Origin: Nitrospirota bacterium | GTDB taxonomy: Bacteria; Nitrospirota; Nitrospiria; Nitrospirales; Nitrospiraceae | Direction of reading: 5' to 3' | Length of the DNA: 64,000 bases | Assembly: GCA_030682135.1 (NCBI GenBank) | Contig: JAUXQT010000003.1 | Location: 42,484-106,483 of the forward strand | Part shown: positions 34,175-42,960 of the stretch, in pieces | Layout of the letters: each line of letters opens with the position of its first letter | Position numbering within the stretch: the first letter of the stretch is position 1 | Translations under genes and position numbers: made by a program | Notes under the pieces: model-generated | The model's input: the letters and a program-made list of their open reading frames with translations, nothing else | Told to the model about the DNA's origin: nothing | The model's database searches: none

Positions 34175-34615
34175 CTACAATTTCGGTTTTGAAACATCAT
34201 CGGCCTGCAGCCCCGTCGGCCGCGGCCCATCGGCCAACACATCCGCCGACCACGCCACATGTGCGGGACACCACTGCCACACGCCGAGCGTCATGATGCG
34301 GGTGAGGCCTGCGGGAAGGCATGCCGTCTTGTTGACCGACACCTCGCGGTTAACCACGCGTGTCGAAGCCCCGCAGCGACTCAAATAGGGTTCGCTGGCG
34401 ACTTTATGTAGATCGAAATGAGGCACGAAGAAGGCAACGACTGGCACCGGCAAGACCGCCAGCGAAGAATCGTCCACCCACTCGCGGCCAGAACAATGGC
34501 CGTCCAGCCCTGCCGTCCGTTTCACATCATCGCGCACCAACGTCGACGTGCAACCCGACAAAAGCAGAAGCATTGAAAGAATGAACACACTCGCTGTTGA
34601 ATGGACCTGTCGCAT
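34175..34615 (-). CDS. Small lipoprotein, hypothetical
   Basis: 146 residues with a strong AGGAGGG site. The lipobox is LLSGC. The mature protein of about 125 residues has five Cys and two conserved-looking Trp-Cys segments (VWQWCPAHVAWSAD). No family recognised. It precedes the DUF5666 gene by 29 bp, so the two are probably co-transcribed. Confidence 0.8.
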   Translation of the reverse strand: MRQVHSTASVFILSMLLLLSGCTSTLVRDDVKRTAGLDGHCSGREWVDDSSLAVLPVPVVAFFVPHFDLHKVASEPYLSRCGASTRVVNREVSVNKTACLPAGLTRIMTLGVWQWCPAHVAWSADVLADGPRPTGLQADDVSKPKL

Positions 34616-34948
34616 AGAACCCTCCTTCCTCCCTCGCCTGATGGGTTAGACGAGAGGCCGAAGGAAACGTAAACTGAAAACTGATGAACGCAGATCGGAC
34701 GTCCCGACTAGATGAATGCGCGAGGCACATACGCCGGTTCAGGTTGTCGAAGAAGAAGATACGGAGGGGCTGAGCCAGACAGCCAGCTTCAGAATACATC
34801 AAGCGTCGGTGACGTCCCGTAGAGGCAGGAACACCGCTCCACGCCACCTGCGAGGTGATCCCGAGCCTGAATGTTCATTGAGTCATACGCGAGGGGAGAA
34901 GATCGATATACTAAAACCCTGAGAACAAGAGCCAATACTCGCAAACAG
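34616..34948. other. Intergenic region between lipoprotein operon and response regulator
   Basis: 333 bp with no convincing gene or repeat. Expected to hold the promoter of the 34615 operon. Confidence 0.4.
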
Positions 34949-35344
34949 TCACGATGCCAATTTCGGGTCCTTCACCGTTAACGCGTTCTCAACCAACGTA
35001 AGAACCTCTTGAAAATTGAATGGTTTGAGGAGATAGGCCACCGCCCCCAATCGTAAGACCTCTTCAGCGGACTCGATGGAAGCCCCTCCGGTCATCACAA
35101 TCACTTTGATATCTCGCCCGGTTGCTCTCACCCGTCGCAGCAATTCGATGCCGCTATAGTCGGGAAGACCGACATCCATCAGCATGAGGTCAATGGGGGA
35201 TTCGACAATAATTTTCAGTGCGGCGGAGGCCGTCTCCGCCGTATGAATCCGATAGAACGAACCGAGAATCATCATCAAGGCCCTTCGCGGCCCCTCTTGA
35301 TCCTCGACAATGAGGATGGTCTGATCAGATGGGGTTTCTTCCAT
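34949..35344 (-). CDS. Single-domain response regulator (REC only), paralogue 2
   Basis: 131 residues. A lone receiver with VEDQEGPRRAL, phospho-acceptor Asp57 in MDVGLPD, VMTG and LLKP. It matches 25971-26402 at about 70% by eye and keeps the acceptor at the same residue number. The two copies diverge most in the N-terminal ten residues and the C-terminal tail, so partner choice may differ. No kinase is adjacent. Confidence 0.93.
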   Translation of the reverse strand: MEETPSDQTILIVEDQEGPRRALMMILGSFYRIHTAETASAALKIIVESPIDLMLMDVGLPDYSGIELLRRVRATGRDIKVIVMTGGASIESAEEVLRLGAVAYLLKPFNFQEVLTLVENALTVKDPKLAS

Positions 35345-35472
35345 ACGTACTCCGATTACTCATACTACTCCGAGTCGACACTATATATCACAATTCTGAT
35401 TCCTTCCGACCACCGTTTGCTCTTGCGAAATCCAGAAAACCGTCCGATCAATCGTGCAAGCCAAGAGGATGC
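35345..35472. promoter_or_regulatory. Divergent region upstream of response regulator
   Basis: 128 AT-richer bases before the regulator gene (minus) and a small ORF (plus). No specific motif identified. Confidence 0.3.
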
Positions 35473-35685
35473 ATGAATTCCAAGAAAATGAAGTCCTGGC
35501 ATGGAACGCGTGACGCTCGGTACCGACAGGCCCAAAACCTATGGACGGAGGTGCCACACTATGCTTGGACTAAACCGGAATCAATAGGATTCGATATGCC
35601 AACGCCAGTGCGGTATCGAGGAGTACGCCAATTTCTCAGCGAGACTAGCAGGCTGTTGGCAAAGGCCGCCGCCAGGAAACGCTGA
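35473..35685 (+). CDS. Possible small basic protein (70 residues)
   Basis: The ATG at 35473 has AGAGG five bases upstream. The product is basic, with no signal peptide (KSWHGTRDARYRQAQN, YRGVRQFLSETSRL). Its 3' end runs through TAGCAGGCTGTTGGC, which in another frame is stop plus the CAGGCTGTT word, suggesting the true reading may end earlier in a different frame. Weak. Confidence 0.35.
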   Translation: MNSKKMKSWHGTRDARYRQAQNLWTEVPHYAWTKPESIGFDMPTPVRYRGVRQFLSETSRLLAKAAARKR

Positions 35686-35860
35686 ACGATGAGTGATGAA
35701 CTATGCGCCAAAAACCATACCCACTTCAGCGTTCAGTCGCTCTCTCCTTGCGGCCTTGCTGAACCGTCTTTCTGAACAGCCTGCGATTACATCTGACTGC
35801 GCCTGCAACTGTTCTAGTCAGCGCATTTCGGCCGTGGCCTCGTAGTTTGTCAACAGCCTG
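35686..35860 (-). repeat. Degenerate palindromic-repeat remnant and stop-linked word
   Basis: On the minus strand, 35785-35726 contains cagaaagacgg, cagcaaggccgcaagg and related words of the 5' arm of the palindromic repeat family, without the rest. Next to the TAA of the glycosyltransferase is CAGGCTGTTGAC. gatgagtgatgaac lies at the other end. No gene in this 175 bp. Confidence 0.55.
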
Positions 35861-36574
35861 TTAGCGAATATCTTTAAAAAATGCGCGAGGCAACACCGGC
35901 AGACGGAACTCGACATGGAGAATGATGAGCAACACACGAAGAAAGCTCCGCCAGATACCCATTTTCAAGAATTTGCGGGCGTCTGTGATGACCGGAGGAG
36001 AAAGGAGGAGCGGACTGGTCATCGCGATCAGTCGTTCGCAGAACGCGACATCTTCAAGGATCGGCTGGTTAGGAAATCCTCCAAGCTGTTCGAATAGGCC
36101 GCGACGGACGAAGAGGGCTTGGTCGCCGTAAATGATTCGACTGCGGATGCATCGGAAATTATCCAGAAACGAAATCAGCTTCAGCCGCCAGTCATCACCG
36201 GAAAACTGGTGCATGAACCCGCCGGCCTGGACAGTCTGGGTCGCCTCCATTTCGTTCAGCCTCTGAATCGCGCCAACGGGCAAGACCGTGTCGGCATGGA
36301 GAAAGAGCAGCCATTCGCCTATGGCCTGCTCCGCTCCCGCATTCATCTGACGCGCGCGGCCCTTGGAGGCTGCCAGCACTACCCGCGATGCGTGATGGGT
36401 GACGGGTGATGAGTCGAAACAGAAACCATGTTCAAGAAGAACCTGCCGCGTGCGATCGGTACTGCCGCCATCGACGACGATGACTTCGTAGTCGCCGGGT
36501 TGGCGGAGAAGTTCGCGCAGCGTATGCGGAAGCGCCTTCTCTTCGTTGTAGGTCGGGATAACGACTGTAACCAT
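35861..36574 (-). CDS. Family 2 glycosyltransferase of the TIGR04283 type
   Basis: 237 residues, AAGGA before the ATG. Features: VVIPTYNEE at the N-terminus, VDGGSTD, GRARQMNAGA, LLFLHADT (DxD-like), YGDQALFVRR and PILEDV. These match TIGR04283 glycosyltransferases, often near arsenosugar or similar small-molecule clusters. Between GSTDxT and GRARQMN there is an added segment of about 12 residues encoded by the tandem microrepeat at 36384-36415. It closes a four-gene minus-strand run with a radical SAM enzyme. Confidence 0.88.
   Translation of the reverse strand: MVTVVIPTYNEEKALPHTLRELLRQPGDYEVIVVDGGSTDRTRQVLLEHGFCFDSSPVTHHASRVVLAASKGRARQMNAGAEQAIGEWLLFLHADTVLPVGAIQRLNEMEATQTVQAGGFMHQFSGDDWRLKLISFLDNFRCIRSRIIYGDQALFVRRGLFEQLGGFPNQPILEDVAFCERLIAMTSPLLLSPPVITDARKFLKMGIWRSFLRVLLIILHVEFRLPVLPRAFFKDIR
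36384..36415. repeat. In-frame tandem microrepeat inside the glycosyltransferase
   Basis: The words tcatcac, gtcaccc and catcacg repeat in tandem on the minus strand and are translated as part of a Ser/Thr/His-rich insert. The reading frame is kept. Confidence 0.6.
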
Positions 36575-36585
36575 CGTTCCTTCTT

Positions 36586-36622
36586 CAGCTATAGGCTATC
36601 TGCCATCAGCCATCGGCGCTTG
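36586..36622. repeat. Microrepeat at the end of the di-iron gene
   Basis: ctataggctatctgccatc and agccatcgg are the same words as at 63.2 kb. They form the last codons of the di-iron protein. Confidence 0.5.
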
Positions 36623-37252
36623 TGTCAACCACTCAGGCAAAAACCCCCTCACATCCTGAGCCCAAACCGTAGGATCTTCGGCAATCGATTCGAACAAATG
36701 GCTCAACGTCAGGACCATCTGGTCCGTCAACGCAAGATAGGTCTCGGCTCGACGGCACAATGTCTCGGCATCGATCCGGTCCTCGGCCATAGCCCGTTCG
36801 AGCATGCGCCGGCCAAACCCATGGTGTGCCTCTTCCTGCTGCAACAGGATGCGCCGGAGCCGACCGAATGGCGCCGCGCGTTTAGTTAACCCTGCCTCGA
36901 TGCGCGTCAGAATCGCTTCGCCCAGCCCTTCAAGAATGACCTGTTCGGCCAGAACCGTTTCGAGCACGTCTTGTCGGGCCAACGCATCGTCGAGCAGCGT
37001 CCGGTAGGCTTCCAACGCGGGAAGAAATGGCGTATCACCGAGGTGTTTGGGCGCCAACCAGGCAATGGCTCCCTGGAAAACCAGCGCGTGTGCGGCCTCC
37101 TGGCGGGCCTGACTGAAAAGAAACCGGCGCGCCCCCGCATCCGGCACCAAGACAGCCTGAGCCCTGGCACAATCGTGGGCCATCCGCTCGCCATGCTCGA
37201 GAAAGGTGAGCAGGCGGGCGATGGGCACCTTCTCGTCAGAACGTACCAGCAC
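36596..37252 (-). CDS. Ferritin-like di-iron carboxylate protein
   Basis: 218 residues from a GTG at 37252, AAGGAG six bases upstream; the start overlaps the previous gene by 17 bp. A four-helix pattern carries RQEAAH, then EQVILEGLGE, then QQEEAHHGFG, the paired ExxH-type ligands of ferritin-like di-iron proteins (ribonucleotide-reductase/AurF-like group). Oxidative chemistry on a small molecule or amine is possible. Its last codons lie in the microrepeat at 36588-36622. Confidence 0.8.
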   Translation of the reverse strand: MLVRSDEKVPIARLLTFLEHGERMAHDCARAQAVLVPDAGARRFLFSQARQEAAHALVFQGAIAWLAPKHLGDTPFLPALEAYRTLLDDALARQDVLETVLAEQVILEGLGEAILTRIEAGLTKRAAPFGRLRRILLQQEEAHHGFGRRMLERAMAEDRIDAETLCRRAETYLALTDQMVLTLSHLFESIAEDPTVWAQDVRGFLPEWLTQAPMADGR

Positions 37253-38036
37253 GTGCCATCTCCTTGGGCGGAATGCCGTTCACACTCCAGTCATATTCGA
37301 GATATTCGATGCGATAGCCCGGCTGTCTCAGCTCCTTCGCCAGTTCGGGATCATCGATATAGCGAGCGATATAGGACAAAACCGATCCAGCAGCATCGGC
37401 GAAATCTTTTTCAAACCATTGAAAGATCATCGACAGCGAAGCCACTTTCTCCGTTCGATTGAAACGATTGCGCGTCGGATCGTTGATGAAGGCCTTCGCA
37501 ACCTGAACAAGCTGGCGCTCTAATTGCTCAGGCTGATAGGCCCAGGGCTGCAGTTTCGGACAGGATGTGGATGCGCAGACAATGGCAAAATGCATCAGCG
37601 GCTCATGGAACTGTTCGATCAGCACCTGCCGCTCAAGGTCGTAGAGATTGATGGTCGTCCCGCCGACCAGATAGTCCCGGCCGATGAAATAGCGATAGCG
37701 CCCCCAAAGCGTCATTGGCGAATAGTGGTCGAGGATGCCCTGGACAGCAAAAGCATTGTAGGCATTAATCCAAAATGCCAGCTGATCCTGGCGCGTCGCC
37801 AACCTTGTCGGATCGATGCGGTTGAGTTCACTCATATAGCCATTGAGCGTGCCATCGCCCTGTATAGCAGGATAGTCCACCTGTCCATCGTGAACGTGAG
37901 CCTGGACGATCCGGTCCCAGGCCTGGTGAGAAAATCGATCAGTGGCAATGGGATCAGCCGGCTGGAAGGTTCGCGGCATGATTGAACAGCCGGCCAGCAT
38001 GACGAGCAGGAAAACCTCACCGATCCAGCGACTCAT
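37236..38036 (-). CDS. DUF547 lipoprotein
   Basis: 266 residues from the ATG at 38036. The lipobox is LAGC. The mature part carries the DUF547 signature: FWINAYNAFAVQGIL, INLYDLE, PLMHFAIVCASTSCPKL. DUF547 proteins are transglutaminase-like folds of unknown substrate; the conserved Cys in SxSCP would be the nucleophile. It overlaps the radical SAM gene by 20 bp and the di-iron gene by 17 bp, so translation is coupled. Confidence 0.9.
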   Translation of the reverse strand: MSRWIGEVFLLVMLAGCSIMPRTFQPADPIATDRFSHQAWDRIVQAHVHDGQVDYPAIQGDGTLNGYMSELNRIDPTRLATRQDQLAFWINAYNAFAVQGILDHYSPMTLWGRYRYFIGRDYLVGGTTINLYDLERQVLIEQFHEPLMHFAIVCASTSCPKLQPWAYQPEQLERQLVQVAKAFINDPTRNRFNRTEKVASLSMIFQWFEKDFADAAGSVLSYIARYIDDPELAKELRQPGYRIEYLEYDWSVNGIPPKEMARAGTF

Positions 38037-39045
38037 GAGAGGGGCCTCGCAAGGTGAATGACCGCGCCGTGCGCAGCGCGACGATCGGATGACGCAAGAT
38101 CGTTCCGACAACACGGCCATCAAGACGATTACATGAGGAGTTATCGGAACAGATCTTGATCGCTCCCCGGTCGAACCGGTCCAGAATCTCGTTCAGCGAC
38201 GACTCCAGCAGATTTCCCACAGACGAAAACGCCAAACAAGGAGACAGATTCCCGGATGCGTCGATGGCCACACTGTACCGTCCCGCGTCACACGATTCCA
38301 GCGTCTCTCCACTCAGCCAGCTCGCATTGTCTTCGACAAACTTTCGAAGGTAGCCTGGGGGCATCAGCTCGTCATCAAGGAGCCCCCGAAACACAGCGGC
38401 GGCACTCGATCGCTCATACATGAGCAACTCATCCGGTCTGCCGTAGGTCCCAACGTTCCAATGATAGGCGCCCACCACCGGTAAAAACCCCTGCTCGCGC
38501 GCGAATCGGATAACCGCCTGGACCTCGGTTCGATTGGCCTCGCTCACGATGCAGGTCAGAAACTTCGGATGGGAGAACCGTCTCAACAACCTGATGCCTT
38601 CCAGCACCTGCTCCAACTGATCGGCTCCCCGGATGCGCCGATAGGTCTCTCGATCCAATGTGTCCAGACTCACTGAGATCGCCAGCGGCAACCGGCTTAG
38701 TCGCTCAACAATCTGCGGCGTGAACTTCGTGCCGTTCGTAATCAGCGTGAGATGAAAACCGATCGCTGAGAGGTCTTCGAGGATCTCCGGTAGATCGCGG
38801 CGCAACAGCGGTTCGCCCCCCTGTACCAGCACAAACCGCACACCCTCGCGATAGAGCCCGGAAAAGACCCGTTGAATTTCCGCCCGCGTCATTTCGTACC
38901 GCCCGACATTGAGCGGCAGGTCGCAATAACCACAGGCGGAATTGCATCGCAGATTGACTTGGAATGTGGCCAAGACCGGTCGGCTTGCCACAAGATTTCT
39001 GAATGGCTTGAGCACATGGCTCAACATCGTCAAGGGCCCTGCCAT
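38017..39045 (-). CDS. Radical SAM enzyme with SPASM-like tail
   Basis: 342 residues from the ATG at 39045 (a GTG codon directly before is possible). CNSACGYC at residues 34-41 gives the 4Fe-4S cluster (Cys34, Cys38, Cys41). LVQGGEPLLR, ITNG and VSLDT support the fold. A C-terminal Cys set (ESCDAG, SPCLAF, ICSDNSSC) resembles a SPASM/twitch auxiliary-cluster domain. Such enzymes modify peptides or small substrates. It begins a run of DUF547, di-iron and GT2 genes; no obvious precursor peptide is seen beside it. Confidence 0.9.
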   Translation of the reverse strand: MAGPLTMLSHVLKPFRNLVASRPVLATFQVNLRCNSACGYCDLPLNVGRYEMTRAEIQRVFSGLYREGVRFVLVQGGEPLLRRDLPEILEDLSAIGFHLTLITNGTKFTPQIVERLSRLPLAISVSLDTLDRETYRRIRGADQLEQVLEGIRLLRRFSHPKFLTCIVSEANRTEVQAVIRFAREQGFLPVVGAYHWNVGTYGRPDELLMYERSSAAAVFRGLLDDELMPPGYLRKFVEDNASWLSGETLESCDAGRYSVAIDASGNLSPCLAFSSVGNLLESSLNEILDRFDRGAIKICSDNSSCNRLDGRVVGTILRHPIVALRTARSFTLRGPSHESLDR

Positions 39046-39254
39046 CACCTATCCTCACATCGGCAGATAGGGTCATATTTGGACAGGTTCATGCCGTTTT
39101 TTTTCCTATATTTGTTGGCATTTCGAGGTACTTCCCGCAACAACTCTCATAACCTGCTGAATTCCCTTGATCAGTCTGACCGTCCATTTCGGCATACACC
39201 TTGCTGAGGGGTTCTAGGTTGAAGACAACTCTCACGTTGCAAGGAGGTTTTGGC

Positions 39255-39656
39255 ATGAAGAAAGTACACAAGCAGACTCTCACGGTCCTGGTGAGCACCC
39301 TGGCTATTATGGCATTGGCGATCGCTCCGGCGTTGGCCAAGGACTCGAAGAGCAAGAAGTCTGGCCACTCCAGCCACTCGTCTGCGAAGGCAGCGGCTGA
39401 AGCCGTCAGCCATGTCCCGGAGCAGGGCGAGGCCCCCAAGGCCGGCCACCATGATTCCAAGCCAGGCCCAGCCTGGAAAACCGTCGGTGGGACCGTGAAG
39501 AATGTCGAAGGCGACATCTATACGGTCGAAGACTACGAAGGCAACCAAGTCAGTCTGCGCGTCGGACAAGGTACGAAACATATCAAACAGAAGAAGGTCG
39601 GGGACACCGTCCGCGCGGAAATTACGCGAGGCGGCTTCGCGAACTCTATTCAGTAA
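39255..39656 (+). CDS. Small secreted basic protein
   Basis: 133 residues from the ATG at 39255 with a strong AAGGAGG. A signal peptide (ending ALAK) precedes a Ser/Lys/His-rich linker and a small beta-rich domain at the end (GGTVKNVEGDIYTVEDYEGNQVSL, VGDTVRAEITR), in the style of OB-like periplasmic proteins. No family named with confidence. Confidence 0.82.
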   Translation: MKKVHKQTLTVLVSTLAIMALAIAPALAKDSKSKKSGHSSHSSAKAAAEAVSHVPEQGEAPKAGHHDSKPGPAWKTVGGTVKNVEGDIYTVEDYEGNQVSLRVGQGTKHIKQKKVGDTVRAEITRGGFANSIQ

Positions 39657-39702
39657 GCCCATTTCGAATCCGCGCACCCACCTCACGCGCGGTGGTGTCC
39701 AT

Positions 39703-39735
39703 GAACGGGCTGGCCCTGAACAGGCCAGCCCGTTC
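39703..39735. terminator. Strong hairpin between convergent genes
   Basis: Perfect 13 bp stem gaacgggctggcc/ggccagcccgttc with a 7-base loop, lying between convergent genes. No clear T-run. Confidence 0.75.
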
Positions 39736-39754
39736 ACAATAACCACCGCACACG

Positions 39755-40519
39755 TCACGGCTCTCGAGTCGATACCGTCACCGATCGCTGAAACACAATA
39801 TCGCCGTAGTAGGCCGTCGCCTGTTCCTTCGTATTATCCGTATCCGTCATGATCGCCACGCCATTGATCATCGGCGGCTCTTCCCCGAAGGCTCGCTTGT
39901 AATCCTCGTAGATATTCCGTTCCTCAACGACCCATGTCCCGACCTTCTGAGGCCCACTTTCGACCACGATCATCTGTGCGAAGTCTGTATAGGCATTCTC
40001 GACAATGGTCCCAACCGGATTCTTGGTTTCCCAAATATAGTTGAGCGCCCCGATAGGAATGTCGCCGAAAATCGCACGGCCGGCCTTGTACTTCAGCTTC
40101 TTCCCAAAACCGACCTTCTCGGGGTCGTATTCGAAGGTGACATAGAGCCGGGCAGGAAAGTCGTCGCCCGCCTTGAGGGCCACATCGCTGCCATTGAGCA
40201 CATGGTCGATCTTCCACCGCCACCGAACGACCGGGTATTCTTTGGGATCAATCCTCACCTCTTTGGTCAGACCTGAGGCAGAGGACTGACTCACAGCCTT
40301 TACCACCACCTCTCCCCCATCCTTCACGACTTCGTACGAAGTATGTTTTGGAATCTTTTTGAAGGTGAGCGGCTTCCACCCCTCGGGCATCGCCTGCCCA
40401 ATCGTCCCGCTCGAAAACTTCGCCACCTCAATTATTAATGGAGAGTCCGCCCGTGCAACTGCAGGTGCCATGAGTAGCCCTATTGCAATGAGCACGAATT
40501 TCCACACAATTATCTCCAT
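39755..40519 (-). CDS. DUF3047 secreted protein
   Basis: 254 residues. A signal peptide (ending ARADS) is followed by a beta-sandwich-like domain with WKPLTFKKI, VVRWRWKID, FPARLYVTFEYDP, YIWETK and YYGDIVF, the DUF3047 pattern. Function unknown; periplasmic. Converges on the gene at 39255. Confidence 0.88.
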   Translation of the reverse strand: MEIIVWKFVLIAIGLLMAPAVARADSPLIIEVAKFSSGTIGQAMPEGWKPLTFKKIPKHTSYEVVKDGGEVVVKAVSQSSASGLTKEVRIDPKEYPVVRWRWKIDHVLNGSDVALKAGDDFPARLYVTFEYDPEKVGFGKKLKYKAGRAIFGDIPIGALNYIWETKNPVGTIVENAYTDFAQMIVVESGPQKVGTWVVEERNIYEDYKRAFGEEPPMINGVAIMTDTDNTKEQATAYYGDIVFQRSVTVSTREP

Positions 40520-40628
40520 CTATCTCATCTACACAATGAGGGAGGGTCGGTTATCCATACGTGCGCGCGTCCAACGAGGGCCTTCTCAGGCCGCGCGTTG
40601 CGCGAGCACTGGGATAATCGACCCTCTC
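40520..40628. other. Short intergenic gap
   Basis: 109 bp with no gene seen. Confidence 0.4.
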
Positions 40629-42185
40629 TCACCCCCGCCTCATCCACGCAAACAACCTCATCAACAAATTCTTCGTCCGTGGTGTGAAATGCGCCTTTCG
40701 CCACAGATTCACGACTTTCTTGTTCACCTCGGCTTGCGTCGGATAGGGGTGAATCGTCCCGGCAATAACCTTGGCTCCTAACCCTGCCTTCATCAGCACG
40801 GAAAACTCGTTGATCATCTCGCCGGCATGAGCCGCCACAATGGTCGCGCCGACAATCTTATCCGTCCCCTTCTGGATGTGGATCCTCGCGAATCCTTCGT
40901 CTTCACCGTCGAGGATCGCACGATCCACTTCGTCAAGCTTGTAGGTATAGCTCTCGACCTCGATGCCTTTGTCCTTCGCATCCTTTTCGTACAGCCCAAC
41001 ATGCGCCACTTCCGGTTCCGTGAAGGTACACCAGGGCATGACCAAGGATTCGACGCTGGCATAACCCAAGCCGAATGGATGCGGGAAGAGCGCATTCTGA
41101 ATGACGATCTGCGCCATTGCATCGGCGGCATGAGTAAACTTGTAGCGAGAACAGATGTCGCCTGCCGCAAAGATGCGGGAGTTCGTGGTCTGTAGCCGGC
41201 CATTCACCTTCACCCCGTTCTTGTCGTACTCGACGCCGACCGCTTCCAGACCCAATCCCTCTACGTTGGCCGTCCGACCGACGCCGACCAGAATCTCGTC
41301 GACCGTGATATCGTATTGCTGGCTGTGAGAATCGACAGTGAGTCGCTTACCGCCATCCGTCTTGCTGACCGTGAGATCTTTTCCGCAACAGAGCAGCTTC
41401 ACGCCGTCGCGCAGCATCTGCTGTTTCACAACCTCAGCTGCGTCTCGGTCTTCGTTCGGCATAATGCCGTGCTGCGCTTCGATCAAATAAACCTGGCTAC
41501 CGAACCGCGCAAACGACTGGGCCAATTCGCACCCAATCGGCCCAGCCCCGATCACGCCGATGCGCTGTGGCAGTTCCGTGAGCGAGAACACCGTTTCATT
41601 GGTAAGATGGCCGGCCTCTTTCAGCCCCTGGATCGGAGGCGTCGCCGCCCGCGCACCGGTGCAAATCGCCGCCTTCGCAAAGGTGAGGATTCGATTGCCC
41701 GCCGGCCCTTCGACCCGGATTGTCGTGTCCCCTGTGAAGCGCCCGCTGCCGATGAACACATCCACACCCAGCTTGGCATAGCGGTGGACTGAATCGTTAA
41801 AACTGATCCGCGCGCGTAGCTTTCTCATGCGCGCCATCACGGCGCCGAAGTCGTACTTCACGCCAGCCGGAATATGGAGACCAAACGCAGTCGCCTGCCT
41901 CAAATCGGCCCAGGCGCGAGCCGCCCGGATCATCCCTTTTGACGGCACGCAGCCGACGTTCAGGCAATCGCCTCCCATGAGATGCCGCTCGATCAACGCG
42001 ACCTTGGCGCCCAGACTCGCGGCGATCACGGCAGTGATCAGTCCGGCCGTGCCGGCGCCGATCACAACGATGTTGTAGCGGCCCGTCGGCTCAGGATTGA
42101 CCCAATTGGAAGGATGGACATTGGCCACGAGCGCCTGATTGTGCTCGTCGTTCGGCAGGACGAGATGCTCTCCGTGCAAATTCAT
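40629..42185 (-). CDS. MerA-like FAD pyridine nucleotide-disulfide oxidoreductase
   Basis: 518 residues from the ATG at 42185 (GAGAGG ten bases up). NIVVIGAGTAGL is the FAD fold (residues about 38-49), GGDCLNVGCVPSK the redox-active CxxxxC disulfide, VIGAGPIGCELA the NAD(P) fold, and YPTQAE the C-terminal His/Glu-type region. No N-terminal metal-binding MerA domain and no C-terminal vicinal Cys pair, so it is a MerA-like disulfide reductase, not a true mercuric reductase. It lies 37 bp after a TVP38 gene, a pairing that is common in bacteria. Confidence 0.9.
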   Translation of the reverse strand: MNLHGEHLVLPNDEHNQALVANVHPSNWVNPEPTGRYNIVVIGAGTAGLITAVIAASLGAKVALIERHLMGGDCLNVGCVPSKGMIRAARAWADLRQATAFGLHIPAGVKYDFGAVMARMRKLRARISFNDSVHRYAKLGVDVFIGSGRFTGDTTIRVEGPAGNRILTFAKAAICTGARAATPPIQGLKEAGHLTNETVFSLTELPQRIGVIGAGPIGCELAQSFARFGSQVYLIEAQHGIMPNEDRDAAEVVKQQMLRDGVKLLCCGKDLTVSKTDGGKRLTVDSHSQQYDITVDEILVGVGRTANVEGLGLEAVGVEYDKNGVKVNGRLQTTNSRIFAAGDICSRYKFTHAADAMAQIVIQNALFPHPFGLGYASVESLVMPWCTFTEPEVAHVGLYEKDAKDKGIEVESYTYKLDEVDRAILDGEDEGFARIHIQKGTDKIVGATIVAAHAGEMINEFSVLMKAGLGAKVIAGTIHPYPTQAEVNKKVVNLWRKAHFTPRTKNLLMRLFAWMRRG

Positions 42186-42222
42186 CGCACTGATCCTCTC
42201 TGGAAGAAGACGGCACGCGCTG

Positions 42223-42960
42223 TCATGACTGCCTGGCTTTGAACTTGTTATAGACCGTCGGAACAAGGGCCAGAAGTCCCAATAACACAAAGGCCCCGAT
42301 CACATTCGGCGAGGCAATTTCCTTGAGCGAGTTGATCGTCCCCAGTTGCCGCCCGGCGTAGGCATAGACGAACGAACCGGGGATGATGCCCAATGCCGTC
42401 GCCGCCACATAGGTCCCGACATTCATGCGTGTGAGGCCTGAGACCAGGTTCACCACAAAGAAAGGGAACAAGGGAATGAGCCGCAAGGTCATCAGATAGC
42501 TGAAGGCATTGTTCGTAAATCCCTGCTGAACAGGCCCCAGCCACTTTCCGAACTTCTGCTCGACCCAATCGCGCAGCAGATAACGGGCCGTCAGGAAGGC
42601 CAGGGTTGCTCCGGTCGTCGCCCCCAGATTCACAAACAACATGCCGAACAGGCTTCCGAATAAAAACCCTCCGGCCAAGGTAAGAATCACCGCGCCAGGC
42701 AGCGACAAGCCTGTCACGACAATATAGGCAAGGATGAACAGCCCTGCCGAAGAGACGTAATTCGCCTCGGTGAAGGACAGCAATGTATCGCGATGCGCTT
42801 TGAGTGCCGCCAGCGATAAGAATTGCCCGAGATCAAAGTAGAAAAACGCACCGATGGCTGCCGCGATCACCGCGGTAATCACAATTTTCCCGGCACTCGA
42901 CCCGGCCGGCACAGTTATCTCCGGTACTGGCGTTGGCATCGTCACCTCGGGCTGTATCAT
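42223..42960 (-). CDS. TVP38/TMEM64 family (VTT/DedA-like) membrane protein
   Basis: 245 residues from the ATG at 42960, with AGGAG six bases upstream; the frame stays open farther up without a good site. Several membrane helices surround the VTT signature (GLSLPGAVILTLAGGFLFG, ATTGATLAF, RLIPLFPFFVVN, GIIPGSFVYAYAG). Relatives are lipid scramblase-like or transport proteins. It directly precedes the MerA-like gene in the same transcript. Confidence 0.9.
   Translation of the reverse strand: MIQPEVTMPTPVPEITVPAGSSAGKIVITAVIAAAIGAFFYFDLGQFLSLAALKAHRDTLLSFTEANYVSSAGLFILAYIVVTGLSLPGAVILTLAGGFLFGSLFGMLFVNLGATTGATLAFLTARYLLRDWVEQKFGKWLGPVQQGFTNNAFSYLMTLRLIPLFPFFVVNLVSGLTRMNVGTYVAATALGIIPGSFVYAYAGRQLGTINSLKEIASPNVIGAFVLLGLLALVPTVYNKFKARQS

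Noticed and set aside
40629..42185. True mercuric reductase
   Set aside because: No N-terminal metal-binding domain and no C-terminal vicinal Cys pair.
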